This document shows, piece by piece, positions 25,932 through 33,682 of a stretch of 64,000 nt of DNA. Positions within the stretch are counted from its first letter, which is position 1; every line of letters begins with the position of its first letter. Under the pieces are notes generated by a model. The model saw only the letters and a list, made by a program, of their open reading frames with translations. It made no database searches and was not told the DNA's origin. Source of the stretch: Opitutaceae bacterium (lineage in GTDB: Bacteria > Verrucomicrobiota > Verrucomicrobiia > Opitutales > Opitutaceae); assembly GCA_028284385.1 (NCBI GenBank), contig JANQRT010000050.1, positions 62,001-126,000 on the forward strand, given 5' to 3'. A program made the translations under genes and the position numbers.

Positions 25932-26804
25932 CTATATCAGCATGGAAAACAGATTTTGGCGATCATTTACTTCGAAGCGCGTATCGTCAATCAAAGGGGC
26001 TACGTCCAATGCGTCGATTTCCAAATTGCCTAGCGCCCACCGAATGGATTTCGGCATCTCGGCTTCGGAATCGTATCCATTAAGCTGTTGCGAAATCCAG
26101 ATAGCCGTTGTTAGCAGAGCGGTGGAGCGCACAAACGAGGGCGAAGCGGGAGGGGCGTTCTGGTTTTTTATAGGATTCCATATTTCCGGCTCGAATTGCC
26201 AGTGTCGCAGCAATTCATAGCCAGCTCGCCAGCTGGTGATGCCGAAGACTTCCTTCTCCAGGTCCTGCATTGGAAGATCGGTCTCGATCTGCGAGATATC
26301 TACCACTTGGTCCATCTTTTCCAAATACAGGTTTATGGCCAGCTTGCCGATGCAGTGCAATAAGCCTGCCAAATAGGGAGCGTTGGGATCTGAAGCCACT
26401 CGCTTGGCTAGGATCTCCGAAGCTACCGCGACATTGATGCTTTCGTTTGAGAAATCGGTAGCAGCAAGCCCGTAAACGGGTAGGGCTTGGTAGAAGCACT
26501 CGTGGCTCACGACCATGCTCATGACCTTTTGGACTTCCTTAAAACCAATGCGGCTAATGGCAGTTTCTATGTCGTTGATTTTTACCGATCCTCCGTAGTA
26601 GGCGCTGTTGGTGACGCGAAGAATCTGAGCCGCTAATCCGGGATCCATTTTAACGAGCGACGCGACGTAATCGAGGGCGGTATCCTCGTCGTCAACGAGT
26701 TTTGACAGCCTCGCGTAGATGCGCGGCGAAGCCGGCAAACTGGCCGCGATTTCCAGCAACAGTGGAATTGAAATCTTTTCAACTTGGTCCGAAGACATGG
26801 TCAT
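25932..26804 (-). CDS. HDOD domain protein
   Basis: 290 residues with an HDOD domain across about residues 15-215. Visible markers are LPASPRIYARLSKLV, SLVKMDPGLAAQILRVTNSAYYGG, IETAISRIGFKEVQKVMSMVV and PYLAGLLHCIGKLAINLYL. HDOD domains are catalytically dead relatives of HD phosphohydrolases and occur in signalling proteins. No EAL, GGDEF or receiver domain is attached. It is the first gene of the leftward run and would share a promoter in the spacer 26805-27055. Confidence 0.88.
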   Translation of the reverse strand: MTMSSDQVEKISIPLLLEIAASLPASPRIYARLSKLVDDEDTALDYVASLVKMDPGLAAQILRVTNSAYYGGSVKINDIETAISRIGFKEVQKVMSMVVSHECFYQALPVYGLAATDFSNESINVAVASEILAKRVASDPNAPYLAGLLHCIGKLAINLYLEKMDQVVDISQIETDLPMQDLEKEVFGITSWRAGYELLRHWQFEPEIWNPIKNQNAPPASPSFVRSTALLTTAIWISQQLNGYDSEAEMPKSIRWALGNLEIDALDVAPLIDDTRFEVNDRQNLFSMLI

Positions 26805-26925
26805 AGCGTCTGCTCAAAGAGATTAGCACTCTGGGTGCCAATGGTTTAAATGTAAAACGCCTTTTCGCAACAGATTTCAAAATTTCGAATCGACGCTAAG
26901 GAGACTCCTTGAACAGGCTAACCAA

Positions 26926-27021
26926 GCCGGAGTCTTGGAGCTTCGTTTTGATTTGCAAGTAAACCTTCGCCACCTTGCCGACTCCGGCGTGACAATCTTT
27001 CGGCTGAGCTCACGGCCGAAA
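26926..27021. repeat. Two inverted repeats downstream of tRNA-Pro
   Basis: GCCGGAGTC (26926-26934) is inverted as GACTCCGGC (26980-26988). Separately, TTTCGGC (26998-27004) is inverted as GCCGAAA (27015-27021) with a 10-base loop. On the minus strand the second hairpin lies about 35 bases past the tRNA 3' end and could help end its transcript, although no T-run follows. The spacer also upstream-flanks the HDOD gene. Confidence 0.35.
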
Positions 27022-27055
27022 CCTACGACTTTCCGCCTTCGCTCCAAGCGTAGGC

Positions 27056-27132
27056 TGGTCGGGGCGATTGGATTCGAACCAACGACCTCCTGGTCCCAAA
27101 CCAGGCGCTCTACCAGGCTAAGCTACGCCCCG
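27056..27132 (-). tRNA. tRNA-Pro (anticodon UGG)
   Basis: A complete cloverleaf on the minus strand. The 7-bp acceptor stem is CGGGGCG/CGCCCCG (27126-27132 with 27060-27066), with the C1-G72 pair typical of tRNA-Pro. The D arm is GTAGC...GGTAGAGC. The anticodon stem CCTGG/CCAGG encloses the loop TTTGGGA, giving anticodon TGG. The T loop is GTTCGAATC. Discriminator A is at 27059 and the CCA end is genomically encoded at 27056-27058. A Pro(UGG) tRNA is among the expected substrates of CmoA/CmoB, encoded at 58-60 kb. Confidence 0.96.
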
Positions 27133-27145
27133 AAAAAAGAGCGGC

Positions 27146-27175
27146 TAAAAGACGAGTAATTGCTATATCTGTCAA
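27146..27175 (-). promoter_or_regulatory. Candidate tRNA-Pro promoter
   Basis: On the minus strand a perfect -35 box TTGACA (27170-27175) ends 38 bases before the tRNA 5' end. The -10 position (CTTTTA/TCTTTT around 27146-27152) is a poor match to consensus. Confidence 0.35.
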
Positions 27176-27276
27176 GAATATCTTGAAATCCTCATCCTTT
27201 GTCAGAACAACTTAGTAAATCGCGGCTTCGATCGGTTTTTCCGACGACAATTTAAGCGATAAAAACTTTTGGGCTA

Positions 27277-27891
27277 ATGGAAAATCTATCCTCTGCAGAT
27301 TTAGACGCCTCGTCAAAAACGCCACTCTACATCGGCATCTCGGGAGTTATTGTCGCTCTTGTAGCGGTGGTGATCGGCTTTATTGCCTTTTCGAAGGTTA
27401 GCGAACTGGAAAAGCAGTTGGCTGAAATCACTGGGTCTTCTGACGCCATTGCCGCTGCCGACGCTCGTAGCTCGGCTAACGAGGAGAAAATCGACGAGCT
27501 CACTGCCTCGACTTCCAAGTTCAGCAACGACGTTCGGGAAGCTGTCACTGGCGTTACGAAGGATATTAAGGATATTAAGAAGAGTCTGCGCTCGGTGACA
27601 ATCCAGGCCGGGACAGCGTTGAAGAAGGTGGAAGCCTTTGAGAGCAGAGGCGTGCAAGTCGCTGCTCAGCCCAAGCCTAAAACCTCTTCAAGCTCTCAAA
27701 GCGCAGCTAGTGGCAAGCCGGTTGCGACAACAGGCGACGAAACGATCTACACGGTCGTTGGCGGAGACGCGCTTTACAAGATAGCCCCCAAGTTCGGTGT
27801 ATCGGTTGATGATATCATCAACGCTAATCCGGGAATGGATGCTAATCGTCTTCGCATAGGGCAGGAGATTGTAATTCCCTCCAAACAATAA
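27277..27891 (+). CDS. Membrane-anchored LysM-domain protein
   Basis: 204 residues. A transmembrane helix (LYIGISGVIVALVAVVIGFIAF, about 17-38) is followed by a heptad-rich coiled coil (SELEKQLAEI through AVTGVTKDIKDIKKSLRSV, about 40-110), a Ser/Ala/Lys linker, and a C-terminal LysM domain (about 158-202: YTVVGGDALYKIAPKFGVSV, ANPGMDANRLRIGQEIVIP). LysM binds peptidoglycan, so the protein probably tethers the inner membrane to the wall. No enzymatic domain is present. A Nudix gene starts 10 bases after its stop. Confidence 0.85.
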   Translation: MENLSSADLDASSKTPLYIGISGVIVALVAVVIGFIAFSKVSELEKQLAEITGSSDAIAAADARSSANEEKIDELTASTSKFSNDVREAVTGVTKDIKDIKKSLRSVTIQAGTALKKVEAFESRGVQVAAQPKPKTSSSSQSAASGKPVATTGDETIYTVVGGDALYKIAPKFGVSVDDIINANPGMDANRLRIGQEIVIPSKQ

Positions 27892-27901
27892 GCCGACATC
27901 T

Positions 27902-28507
27902 ATGCCGAACTGGTCCCAGCATGATCCGGGAAGGAAGCCGGAGCATTGGGAAACGCTTTCCCAAAAGAATTTCGCTAGTAGTCCGATTTTCGATGTAGTT
28001 ACGCATCGATGTCGTCATCCAAAACTTGGACACGAAGGAGACTTCTATGTCTTGGAAAGTCGTGATTGGGTTAACATTCTCGCTCTGACTCCTGAAAAGC
28101 AAGTTGTACTGGTAAACCAATTTCGTTTCGGCATCGGCGATACTTCATGGGAGATTCCGGGCGGCGTTATGGAGGCAGGAGAGGAGCCCATCGCTGCCGC
28201 GTTGCGCGAATTGAAAGAGGAAACTGGATACACCTCCAATCAAGTGGAGCTGCTTGGCAAAGTCCGCCCCAACCCAGCCATACAAAGCAACACTTGCTAC
28301 CTGGCGCTGGCAAAGGACGCGCAGAAGACTGAAGCTATCGATTGGGATCATCACGAGGAGCTTGAAATCAAGCTGGTAGACATCGATCAGGTTTACGCTA
28401 TGGCCTTTCGAGGCGAGATCTTCCACTCCCTCGTATTGGACGCCTTGATGCTTTATCAGCCTGAATGGGAAAAGTTGAAAGCGCGGCGCCGGAGCCCAAG
28501 CGCATGA
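27902..28507 (+). CDS. Nudix hydrolase, ADP-ribose pyrophosphatase-like
   Basis: 201 residues. The Nudix box is complete: GGVMEAGEEPIAAALRELKE followed by ETGY, with the G-x5-E-x7-RE-x2-EE-x-G spacing of the Mg2+ site. Flanking features WEIPGG before the box and PNPAIQSNTCYLAL after it are typical of ADP-sugar hydrolases of the NudF type. It probably cleaves ADP-ribose or a related nucleotide sugar in the cytoplasm. It sits between the LysM gene and sdhC. Confidence 0.88.
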   Translation: MPNWSQHDPGRKPEHWETLSQKNFASSPIFDVVTHRCRHPKLGHEGDFYVLESRDWVNILALTPEKQVVLVNQFRFGIGDTSWEIPGGVMEAGEEPIAAALRELKEETGYTSNQVELLGKVRPNPAIQSNTCYLALAKDAQKTEAIDWDHHEELEIKLVDIDQVYAMAFRGEIFHSLVLDALMLYQPEWEKLKARRRSPSA

Positions 28508-28626
28508 TCTAAGTTAATGGACTGCAGCGCAGCAGCTTATCTTGTTTATTCTGAAGGCCGGAATGGGGTTTCCTAATTGACCTTCCGAAGCCTTTCGTAC
28601 ATTTCAGGGTTCGTTCTGAGCGGACG

Positions 28627-28642
28627 ATTTGCAATTGCAAAT
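28627..28642. promoter_or_regulatory. Perfect 16-bp palindrome upstream of sdhCAB
   Basis: ATTTGCAATTGCAAAT reads the same on both strands and ends 38 bases before the sdhC ATG, a normal operator position. The half-site TTGCAAAT resembles the repeat CCAATGCAAATA upstream of the GH4 gene. Confidence 0.5.
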
Positions 28643-28680
28643 GTCTCGTTCTATGATGCCTCTCCGACACCAGCGAATTC

Positions 28681-29442
28681 ATGAATATTCTCCAAGTTCT
28701 CTTTAAGACGTCGATCGGCAAGAAGGTTTTAATGGCCGTCACGGGGCTTATTATGGTCGGCTTTATTGTAGGACACCTCATCGGCAATCTTCAGCTGTTC
28801 GCTCCTCCCGAGAAGATAAATGCCTATGCTCATTTTTTGGAAGGGCTTGGACCGGCCTTATGGGCCATCCGCGCTTTCCTCCTGCTTACCCTTGCTCTCC
28901 ATGTTTGGATGGCGATTCAGTTGACTTTGGAAAACAAAGCGGCGCGTCCCAAGGACTATACTTCCCAACAGACGCTGCGAGCAAGCTACGCTTCGCGAAC
29001 CATGCGATTAAGCGGTTTCATTGTATTGGCTTTTCTGATCTACCACCTTCTTCACTTTACGGTTCGTATCGAGGGTTTCGGCACTTACCCGCATACAACT
29101 TTGCTTGATGGCACTCCCGTGCGAGACGTTCATTCCATGATGGTTTTCGGTTTCCAGAATGTTTGGATTTCCTTGTTCTATATCATATCGGTAGGACTTC
29201 TCAGCTGGCATCTTAGCCACGGACTGGTGAGCATGTTTCAAACGATTGGACTCCAAAGCCGGGCTTGGTCCAACTTCCTCTCCAAGCTGGCAGTTCTTTT
29301 CAGCATACTTTATTTTCTAGGAAACGCGGCGATACCGGGAGCGGTTCTAGCTGGAGTCGTTAAGATCGAAAATCCCGAAGTTGCCGGCTACGTTTGCCCT
29401 GCCAAGTGCGCCGTCTGTGAAGCCAAGAAAGCGAAAACCTGA
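28681..29442 (+). CDS. sdhC: Succinate dehydrogenase cytochrome b subunit
   Basis: 253 residues, the single-subunit dihaem cytochrome b type used in menaquinone-linked succinate:quinone oxidoreductases, with five membrane helices. MNILQVLFKTSIGKKVLMAVTG opens the first helix region, and GHLIGNLQLF, LALHVWMAIQL, FLIYHLLHFT and LSWHLSHGL carry the His residues expected to bind the two haems. The C-terminus has a Cys-containing tail (CPAKCAVCEAKKAKT) that I do not recognise from the family. First gene of sdhCAB; the 173-base spacer before it holds a perfect palindrome. Confidence 0.92.
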   Translation: MNILQVLFKTSIGKKVLMAVTGLIMVGFIVGHLIGNLQLFAPPEKINAYAHFLEGLGPALWAIRAFLLLTLALHVWMAIQLTLENKAARPKDYTSQQTLRASYASRTMRLSGFIVLAFLIYHLLHFTVRIEGFGTYPHTTLLDGTPVRDVHSMMVFGFQNVWISLFYIISVGLLSWHLSHGLVSMFQTIGLQSRAWSNFLSKLAVLFSILYFLGNAAIPGAVLAGVVKIENPEVAGYVCPAKCAVCEAKKAKT

Positions 29443-29454
29443 TATTTCCTGCTG

Positions 29455-31371
29455 ATGATACTCGATTCAAAGATCCCTTCAGGTCCCCTCGAAACGAAGT
29501 GGGAAAAGCATATAGCCGATGGCAAGCTGGTCAACCCTGCCAACAAGCGGAAGTACGAGGTCATTATCGTTGGCTCAGGTTTGGCAGGAGCGTCTGCCGC
29601 CGCTACGCTAGGAGAGTTGGGCTACTCGGTTAAATGCTTCACCTTCCATGACAGTCCACGTAGAGCTCACTCGATCGCCGCTCAAGGAGGAATCAATGCC
29701 GCTAAAAACTATCAGAATGACGGTGATAGCGTGTACCGACTTTTCTACGACACAATAAAGGGTGGGGACTTTCGTTCGCGTGAGGCCAATGTTTATCGTC
29801 TCGCTCAGGTGAGTGTTAACATCATCGACCAGTGCGTGGCTCAGGGTGTGCCTTTCGCCCGCGAATATGGCGGTCTGCTGGCTAATCGCTCCTTCGGCGG
29901 CGCCCAGGTCTCCCGCACCTTCTATGCTCGCGGGCAAACGGGGCAGCAGCTTTTGCTAGGGGCCTACTCGACGCTTTCTCGCCAGATTGGCCTGGGAACC
30001 GTCAAGATGTTTCCCAACAGCGAGATGCTGGAGCTAGTTCTAGTAGATGGACACGCCAAAGGAATCGTTACCAGAAATCTGAATACAGGAGCGATTGAAA
30101 GGCATTCAGCTCATGCTGTTGTTTTAGCTACAGGCGGCTATGGCAATGTATTCAATCTTTCGACATACGCTCGCAATTCGAACTGCACTGCCGCTTGGCG
30201 AGCCTATCGCAAAGGAGCTACCTTTGCCAATCCTTGCTATACTCAGATTCATCCAACGTGCATTCCCGTCTCGGGCGACTACCAATCGAAGTTGACGCTA
30301 ATGTCGGAATCCTTGCGCAATGACGGGCGCATTTGGGCTCCGAAGAAAGAGGGAGACCGTCGTCCTCCCAACGAGATTCCAGAAGAGGAGCGCGACTACT
30401 ATCTTGAGCGCAAGTATCCAAGCTTTGGAAACCTTGCTCCTCGCGACATTTCTTCGCGAGCGGCAAAAGAGGCCTGCGACGAAGGGCGTGGGGTCGGGGA
30501 AACAGGACTCGGAGTGTATTTGGATTTTAAGGATGCCATTGAGCGTTTGGGTGAAAGTGTGATTAAGGAACGCTATGGCAATCTCTTCGATATCTATAAG
30601 GAGATCACCAACGAAAACGCCTACGAGGTGCCTATGCGGATCTATCCCGCCGTTCATTATACGATGGGGGGCTTATGGGTAGACTATAATTTGATGAGCA
30701 ATATTCCTGGCCTTTTCGTTACCGGGGAAGCGAATTTCTCCGATCATGGAGCGAATCGCTTGGGGGCCAGCGCTCTGATGCAGGGACTGGCGGACGGCTA
30801 TTTCGTCTTGCCGTATACGATTCCTCACTACTTGGCCGAGATTCCTAGGGATCCTGCTCCGCCAACAAGCCATGAAGCGTTTTCCGAAACCGAAGAAGAA
30901 GTTACTACACGCACCCAACGCCTGCTTACCAACGGAGGAAAGCAGACCGTGAAGAGCTTCCATAAACGCCTTGGCAATTTGATGTGGGACTATTGTGGAA
31001 TGGCTCGCAACAAGGCTGGCTTGGAAACGGCTATTCAGGAAATTCCGAAGCTGAAGGAGGAGTTTTGGGATGATGTAAATGTCCCTGGCGAGGGAAGCGA
31101 ATTGAACCAGTCGCTCGAGCTTGCCGGTCGCGTAGGCGATTTTCTTGAGCTTGGCGAACTCATGTGCCGCGATGCCTTGGCTCGAGAAGAGTCCTGCGGA
31201 GGGCACTTTCGAGAGGAGCACCAGTATGAAGATGGTGAAGCGCTGCGCGACGACGAGAACTTCTCGCATGTGGCCGCTTGGGAATTCAAGGGAGACGGCA
31301 ACGCGCCCGAAAGGCATATCGAAAATTTGGAATACGAGGCTGTGAAGATGGTTACTCGCAGCTATAAATAG
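29455..31371 (+). CDS. sdhA: Succinate dehydrogenase flavoprotein subunit
   Basis: 638 residues, about the length of B-type SdhA. The FAD-binding dinucleotide fold is [15 protein letters not shown] (GSGLAG at 40-45). [12 protein letters not shown] contains His72, the expected covalent FAD attachment site. Substrate-site segments [17 protein letters not shown] and [20 protein letters not shown] are present. It oxidises succinate to fumarate at the membrane face and passes electrons to SdhB. ATG 29455 is 12 bases after the sdhC stop. Confidence 0.95.
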   Translation: MILDSKIPSGPLETKWEKHIADGKLVNPANKRKYEVIIVGSGLAGASAAATLGELGYSVKCFTFHDSPRRAHSIAAQGGINAAKNYQNDGDSVYRLFYDTIKGGDFRSREANVYRLAQVSVNIIDQCVAQGVPFAREYGGLLANRSFGGAQVSRTFYARGQTGQQLLLGAYSTLSRQIGLGTVKMFPNSEMLELVLVDGHAKGIVTRNLNTGAIERHSAHAVVLATGGYGNVFNLSTYARNSNCTAAWRAYRKGATFANPCYTQIHPTCIPVSGDYQSKLTLMSESLRNDGRIWAPKKEGDRRPPNEIPEEERDYYLERKYPSFGNLAPRDISSRAAKEACDEGRGVGETGLGVYLDFKDAIERLGESVIKERYGNLFDIYKEITNENAYEVPMRIYPAVHYTMGGLWVDYNLMSNIPGLFVTGEANFSDHGANRLGASALMQGLADGYFVLPYTIPHYLAEIPRDPAPPTSHEAFSETEEEVTTRTQRLLTNGGKQTVKSFHKRLGNLMWDYCGMARNKAGLETAIQEIPKLKEEFWDDVNVPGEGSELNQSLELAGRVGDFLELGELMCRDALAREESCGGHFREEHQYEDGEALRDDENFSHVAAWEFKGDGNAPERHIENLEYEAVKMVTRSYK

Positions 31372-31395
31372 TTCACCGGCAATTTCCTTAAGATC

Positions 31396-32169
31396 ATGAA
31401 TGTTACCATACGCGTCTGGAGACAGAAGAACGATCAATCCGAAGGACGATTCGAGGACCACGAGGCAAAGGATCTGAATCCTAACATGTCCTTTCTGGAA
31501 ATGCTGGATGTGGTAAACGAGGACCTCACTAACGCGGGCAAGGATCCTATTGCCTTTGCTCACGATTGCCGTGAAGGCATTTGCGGCACCTGCTCCTGCA
31601 TGATCAACGGCAAGCCACATGGTCCTGAATCGGGGGTCGCGACTTGTCAGACATACATGCGTAGCTTTCAGGATGGCGATGTGATCGTGGTTGAACCTTT
31701 TCGAGCGAAAGCCTTTCCGATCATTAAGGATCTTGTCTGCGATCGCTCGGCTTTCGACTCGATTATGCACAGTGGCGGGTTTATTTCGATCCGCACGGGC
31801 AGCGCTCCTGATGCCAATGCCATTCCCATTGGCAAGGAAGTCGCCGATATGGCGATGGATGCGGCTGCTTGCATTGGGTGTGGAGCTTGTGTCGCGGCCT
31901 GTAAAAACTCCTCAGCGATGCTTTTCGTATCAGCCAAAGCAGGACAGCTCAATTTGTTGCCTCAAGGCAAACCAGAGAAAGACGCCCGTGTGCTTAACAT
32001 GGTAGCGACTATGGATGAAGCTGGGTTCGGCAATTGTACGAACCAGTACGAATGCTCCGCTGCTTGTCCAAAGGAAATAAGCGAGGAGTTCATTTCAAAG
32101 CTGAACCGCGACTATCTTGCCGCCAGCGTAAAGAGCGTTTTTAAAGCAGTCCCGTCGACTATGGGATGA
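31396..32169 (+). CDS. sdhB: Succinate dehydrogenase iron-sulfur subunit
   Basis: 257 residues. The [2Fe-2S] cluster ligands are Cys58, Cys63, Cys66 and Cys84 (CREGICGTC then ATC). The [4Fe-4S] motif is [11 protein letters not shown] (159-169) with a later Cys224 in SAACPK. The [3Fe-4S] cluster uses Cys165/169-region, Cys214 and Cys220 (CTNQYEC). It carries electrons from SdhA flavin to the cytochrome b quinone site. It is the third gene of the operon, 24 bases after sdhA. Confidence 0.95.
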   Translation: MNVTIRVWRQKNDQSEGRFEDHEAKDLNPNMSFLEMLDVVNEDLTNAGKDPIAFAHDCREGICGTCSCMINGKPHGPESGVATCQTYMRSFQDGDVIVVEPFRAKAFPIIKDLVCDRSAFDSIMHSGGFISIRTGSAPDANAIPIGKEVADMAMDAAACIGCGACVAACKNSSAMLFVSAKAGQLNLLPQGKPEKDARVLNMVATMDEAGFGNCTNQYECSAACPKEISEEFISKLNRDYLAASVKSVFKAVPSTMG

Positions 32170-32244
32170 TGTAGCCGGTTGGCTAATCGGTTGATCAGCT
32201 TTGCCAGCTCTAAATTACGTAGAGAGGCAGCAAGCTTGGGTCGT

Positions 32245-32508
32245 CTAAAACAATTCCAGAGCCTGGGCGCTTTCGATTACAACCCAAGCAAAGCCCATGA
32301 CGACCACCCATACGAACGCTAGGCCGAAAACCTTTTTAATCCGCTTGGTTTTTTCGTGGCGGTCCAACTGACGTTTGCGGAAGCCGCTTTGCTCAAGAAA
32401 GCTGACAAACTGGGCGTTTGTGACCTTATAATGACTCGAATCCTTGCCCAACAGCGGAGCATTTTTCACCGGTTTACGCCGGAGCAGATTCTTGAGGAGG
32501 CAAAGCAT
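32245..32508 (-). CDS. Small C-terminally anchored membrane protein, unknown
   Basis: 87 residues. A basic N-terminus (LKNLLRRKPVKNAP) and a charged middle (KRQLDRHEKTKRIKK) are followed by one strong hydrophobic helix (VFGLAFVWVVVMGFAWVVI) near the end, a topology unlikely to arise by chance from an antisense frame. No ribosome site is seen before ATG 32508, and I do not recognise a family. It fills an otherwise empty spacer between sdhB and gpsA. Confidence 0.45.
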   Translation of the reverse strand: MLCLLKNLLRRKPVKNAPLLGKDSSHYKVTNAQFVSFLEQSGFRKRQLDRHEKTKRIKKVFGLAFVWVVVMGFAWVVIESAQALELF

Positions 32509-32671
32509 AGGATTTACATAAAGTTTATCGGACGGAATCCCTAAAACTCAAGACTCTTGTAACACAAAAATCGTTCAATCTTTAAGTAGTAGCGCTTAGA
32601 ATTTTGAATACCGTGAGCGCTTCATACTTCCCCCCTTGCCAAATAGCGCTGGTTTGCCTGAACTGGCTTTC

Positions 32672-33682
32672 ATGTCGAATCCGATGAGGATAGCAGTTTG
32701 CGGAGCGGGAGCCTGGGGTACGACCGTAGCTTTGCATTTGGCGAATCAGGGTCACGACGTATTTCTAATGCCGCGCCGCCCGGAACATGCCACGCGGCTG
32801 AGAAGCGACGACGAGAACCGTGACTATCTTCCGGGGTTTCCTTTTCAAAACCGGATCAAAGTGGAAACGCTTTATCGAACGATACTGCCCTCCATCGATG
32901 TTGTCTTCCTGGCTAGTCCCTCTTATGCTTTGCGAGAATGGTGTGGGCGTATCAAAGATTCGGTTGCAAATTCGCTGCCGAATCAGCTCTTCATAAGCCT
33001 GGCTAAGGGATTGGAAATCGAAACGGGCAAAACGCCTTGCGAAATCATCCAGGACTGCTTGCCCGAAGCTGCCACGGGATCGCTTTCCGGACCAACCTTC
33101 GCTGGCGAAGTTGCTTCAAGCATGCCGGCGGCCATGACGCTTGCCGTTGAATCGGTTGGCGCATTGGCCCAGGCCGTTCAAGACAGGGCGAGTGGGCCTA
33201 ACATGCGGATTTATCTGAGCGAGGATTTGCGAGGAGTGGAGCTTGGCGGCTGCATGAAAAACGTCTACGCGGTTGCTGCCGGGGTGTGCCAAGGCCTTGG
33301 ACTCGGCGATAATACTTTAGCTGCTTTGCTCACTCGCGCCTTGGCTGAAATGGTGAGAGTCGGCACTAGCTTCGGAGCAAAACCGGAAACGTTTTATGGA
33401 CTGAGTGGCTTCGGCGATTTGGTTGCCACTTGCCATGGTAAATGGAGTCGGAATCGTACTTTCGGGGAGCTGATTGCGAAAGGCGAGAAAGCGTCTGCAA
33501 TTATAGAGAGACAGAACACGGCTGTTGAAGGCTATCGCACTGCGAAGGCTTTCCATCTACAGTGCGAAGCCAAGGGAATTGAGGCTCCTATTTTGGAGCA
33601 AGTATATCGAATCCTTTACGAGGATAAGTCTCCGAAGGCGGCCTTGCTCGATCTCATGAGCCGGGACCTTAAGCGGGAGTAG
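32672..33682 (+). CDS. gpsA: Glycerol-3-phosphate dehydrogenase [NAD(P)+]
   Basis: 336 residues from ATG 32672, the usual GpsA size; the frame extends to a TTG at 32636. The N-terminal Rossmann motif is CGAGAWGTTVALHLA. Family segments LAKGLEIETG, LSGPTFAGEV, GGCMKNVYAVAAG (catalytic Lys) and YGLSGFGDLVATC are all present. It makes sn-glycerol-3-phosphate from dihydroxyacetone phosphate for membrane lipids. Its end overlaps the convergent OGT-like gene by 14 bases. Three AGCGCT sites lie in the 80 bases before the start. Confidence 0.94.
   Translation: MSNPMRIAVCGAGAWGTTVALHLANQGHDVFLMPRRPEHATRLRSDDENRDYLPGFPFQNRIKVETLYRTILPSIDVVFLASPSYALREWCGRIKDSVANSLPNQLFISLAKGLEIETGKTPCEIIQDCLPEAATGSLSGPTFAGEVASSMPAAMTLAVESVGALAQAVQDRASGPNMRIYLSEDLRGVELGGCMKNVYAVAAGVCQGLGLGDNTLAALLTRALAEMVRVGTSFGAKPETFYGLSGFGDLVATCHGKWSRNRTFGELIAKGEKASAIIERQNTAVEGYRTAKAFHLQCEAKGIEAPILEQVYRILYEDKSPKAALLDLMSRDLKRE

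Noticed and set aside
26935-27159. 74-codon rightward frame containing GAIGFEPTTSWSQTRRSTRL
   Set aside because: It is the antisense reading of tRNA-Pro, a well-known false protein; the tRNA cloverleaf explains the sequence.
29387-29442. Cys-rich C-terminus of SdhC as a haem c or Fe-S motif
   Set aside because: CPAKCAVCEAK has no CxxCH and no full cluster pattern; noted only as an oddity of the subunit.
30673-31770. 365-codon leftward frame across sdhA/sdhB
   Set aside because: Antisense to two strongly conserved genes with complete cofactor motifs; no protein-like domain visible.
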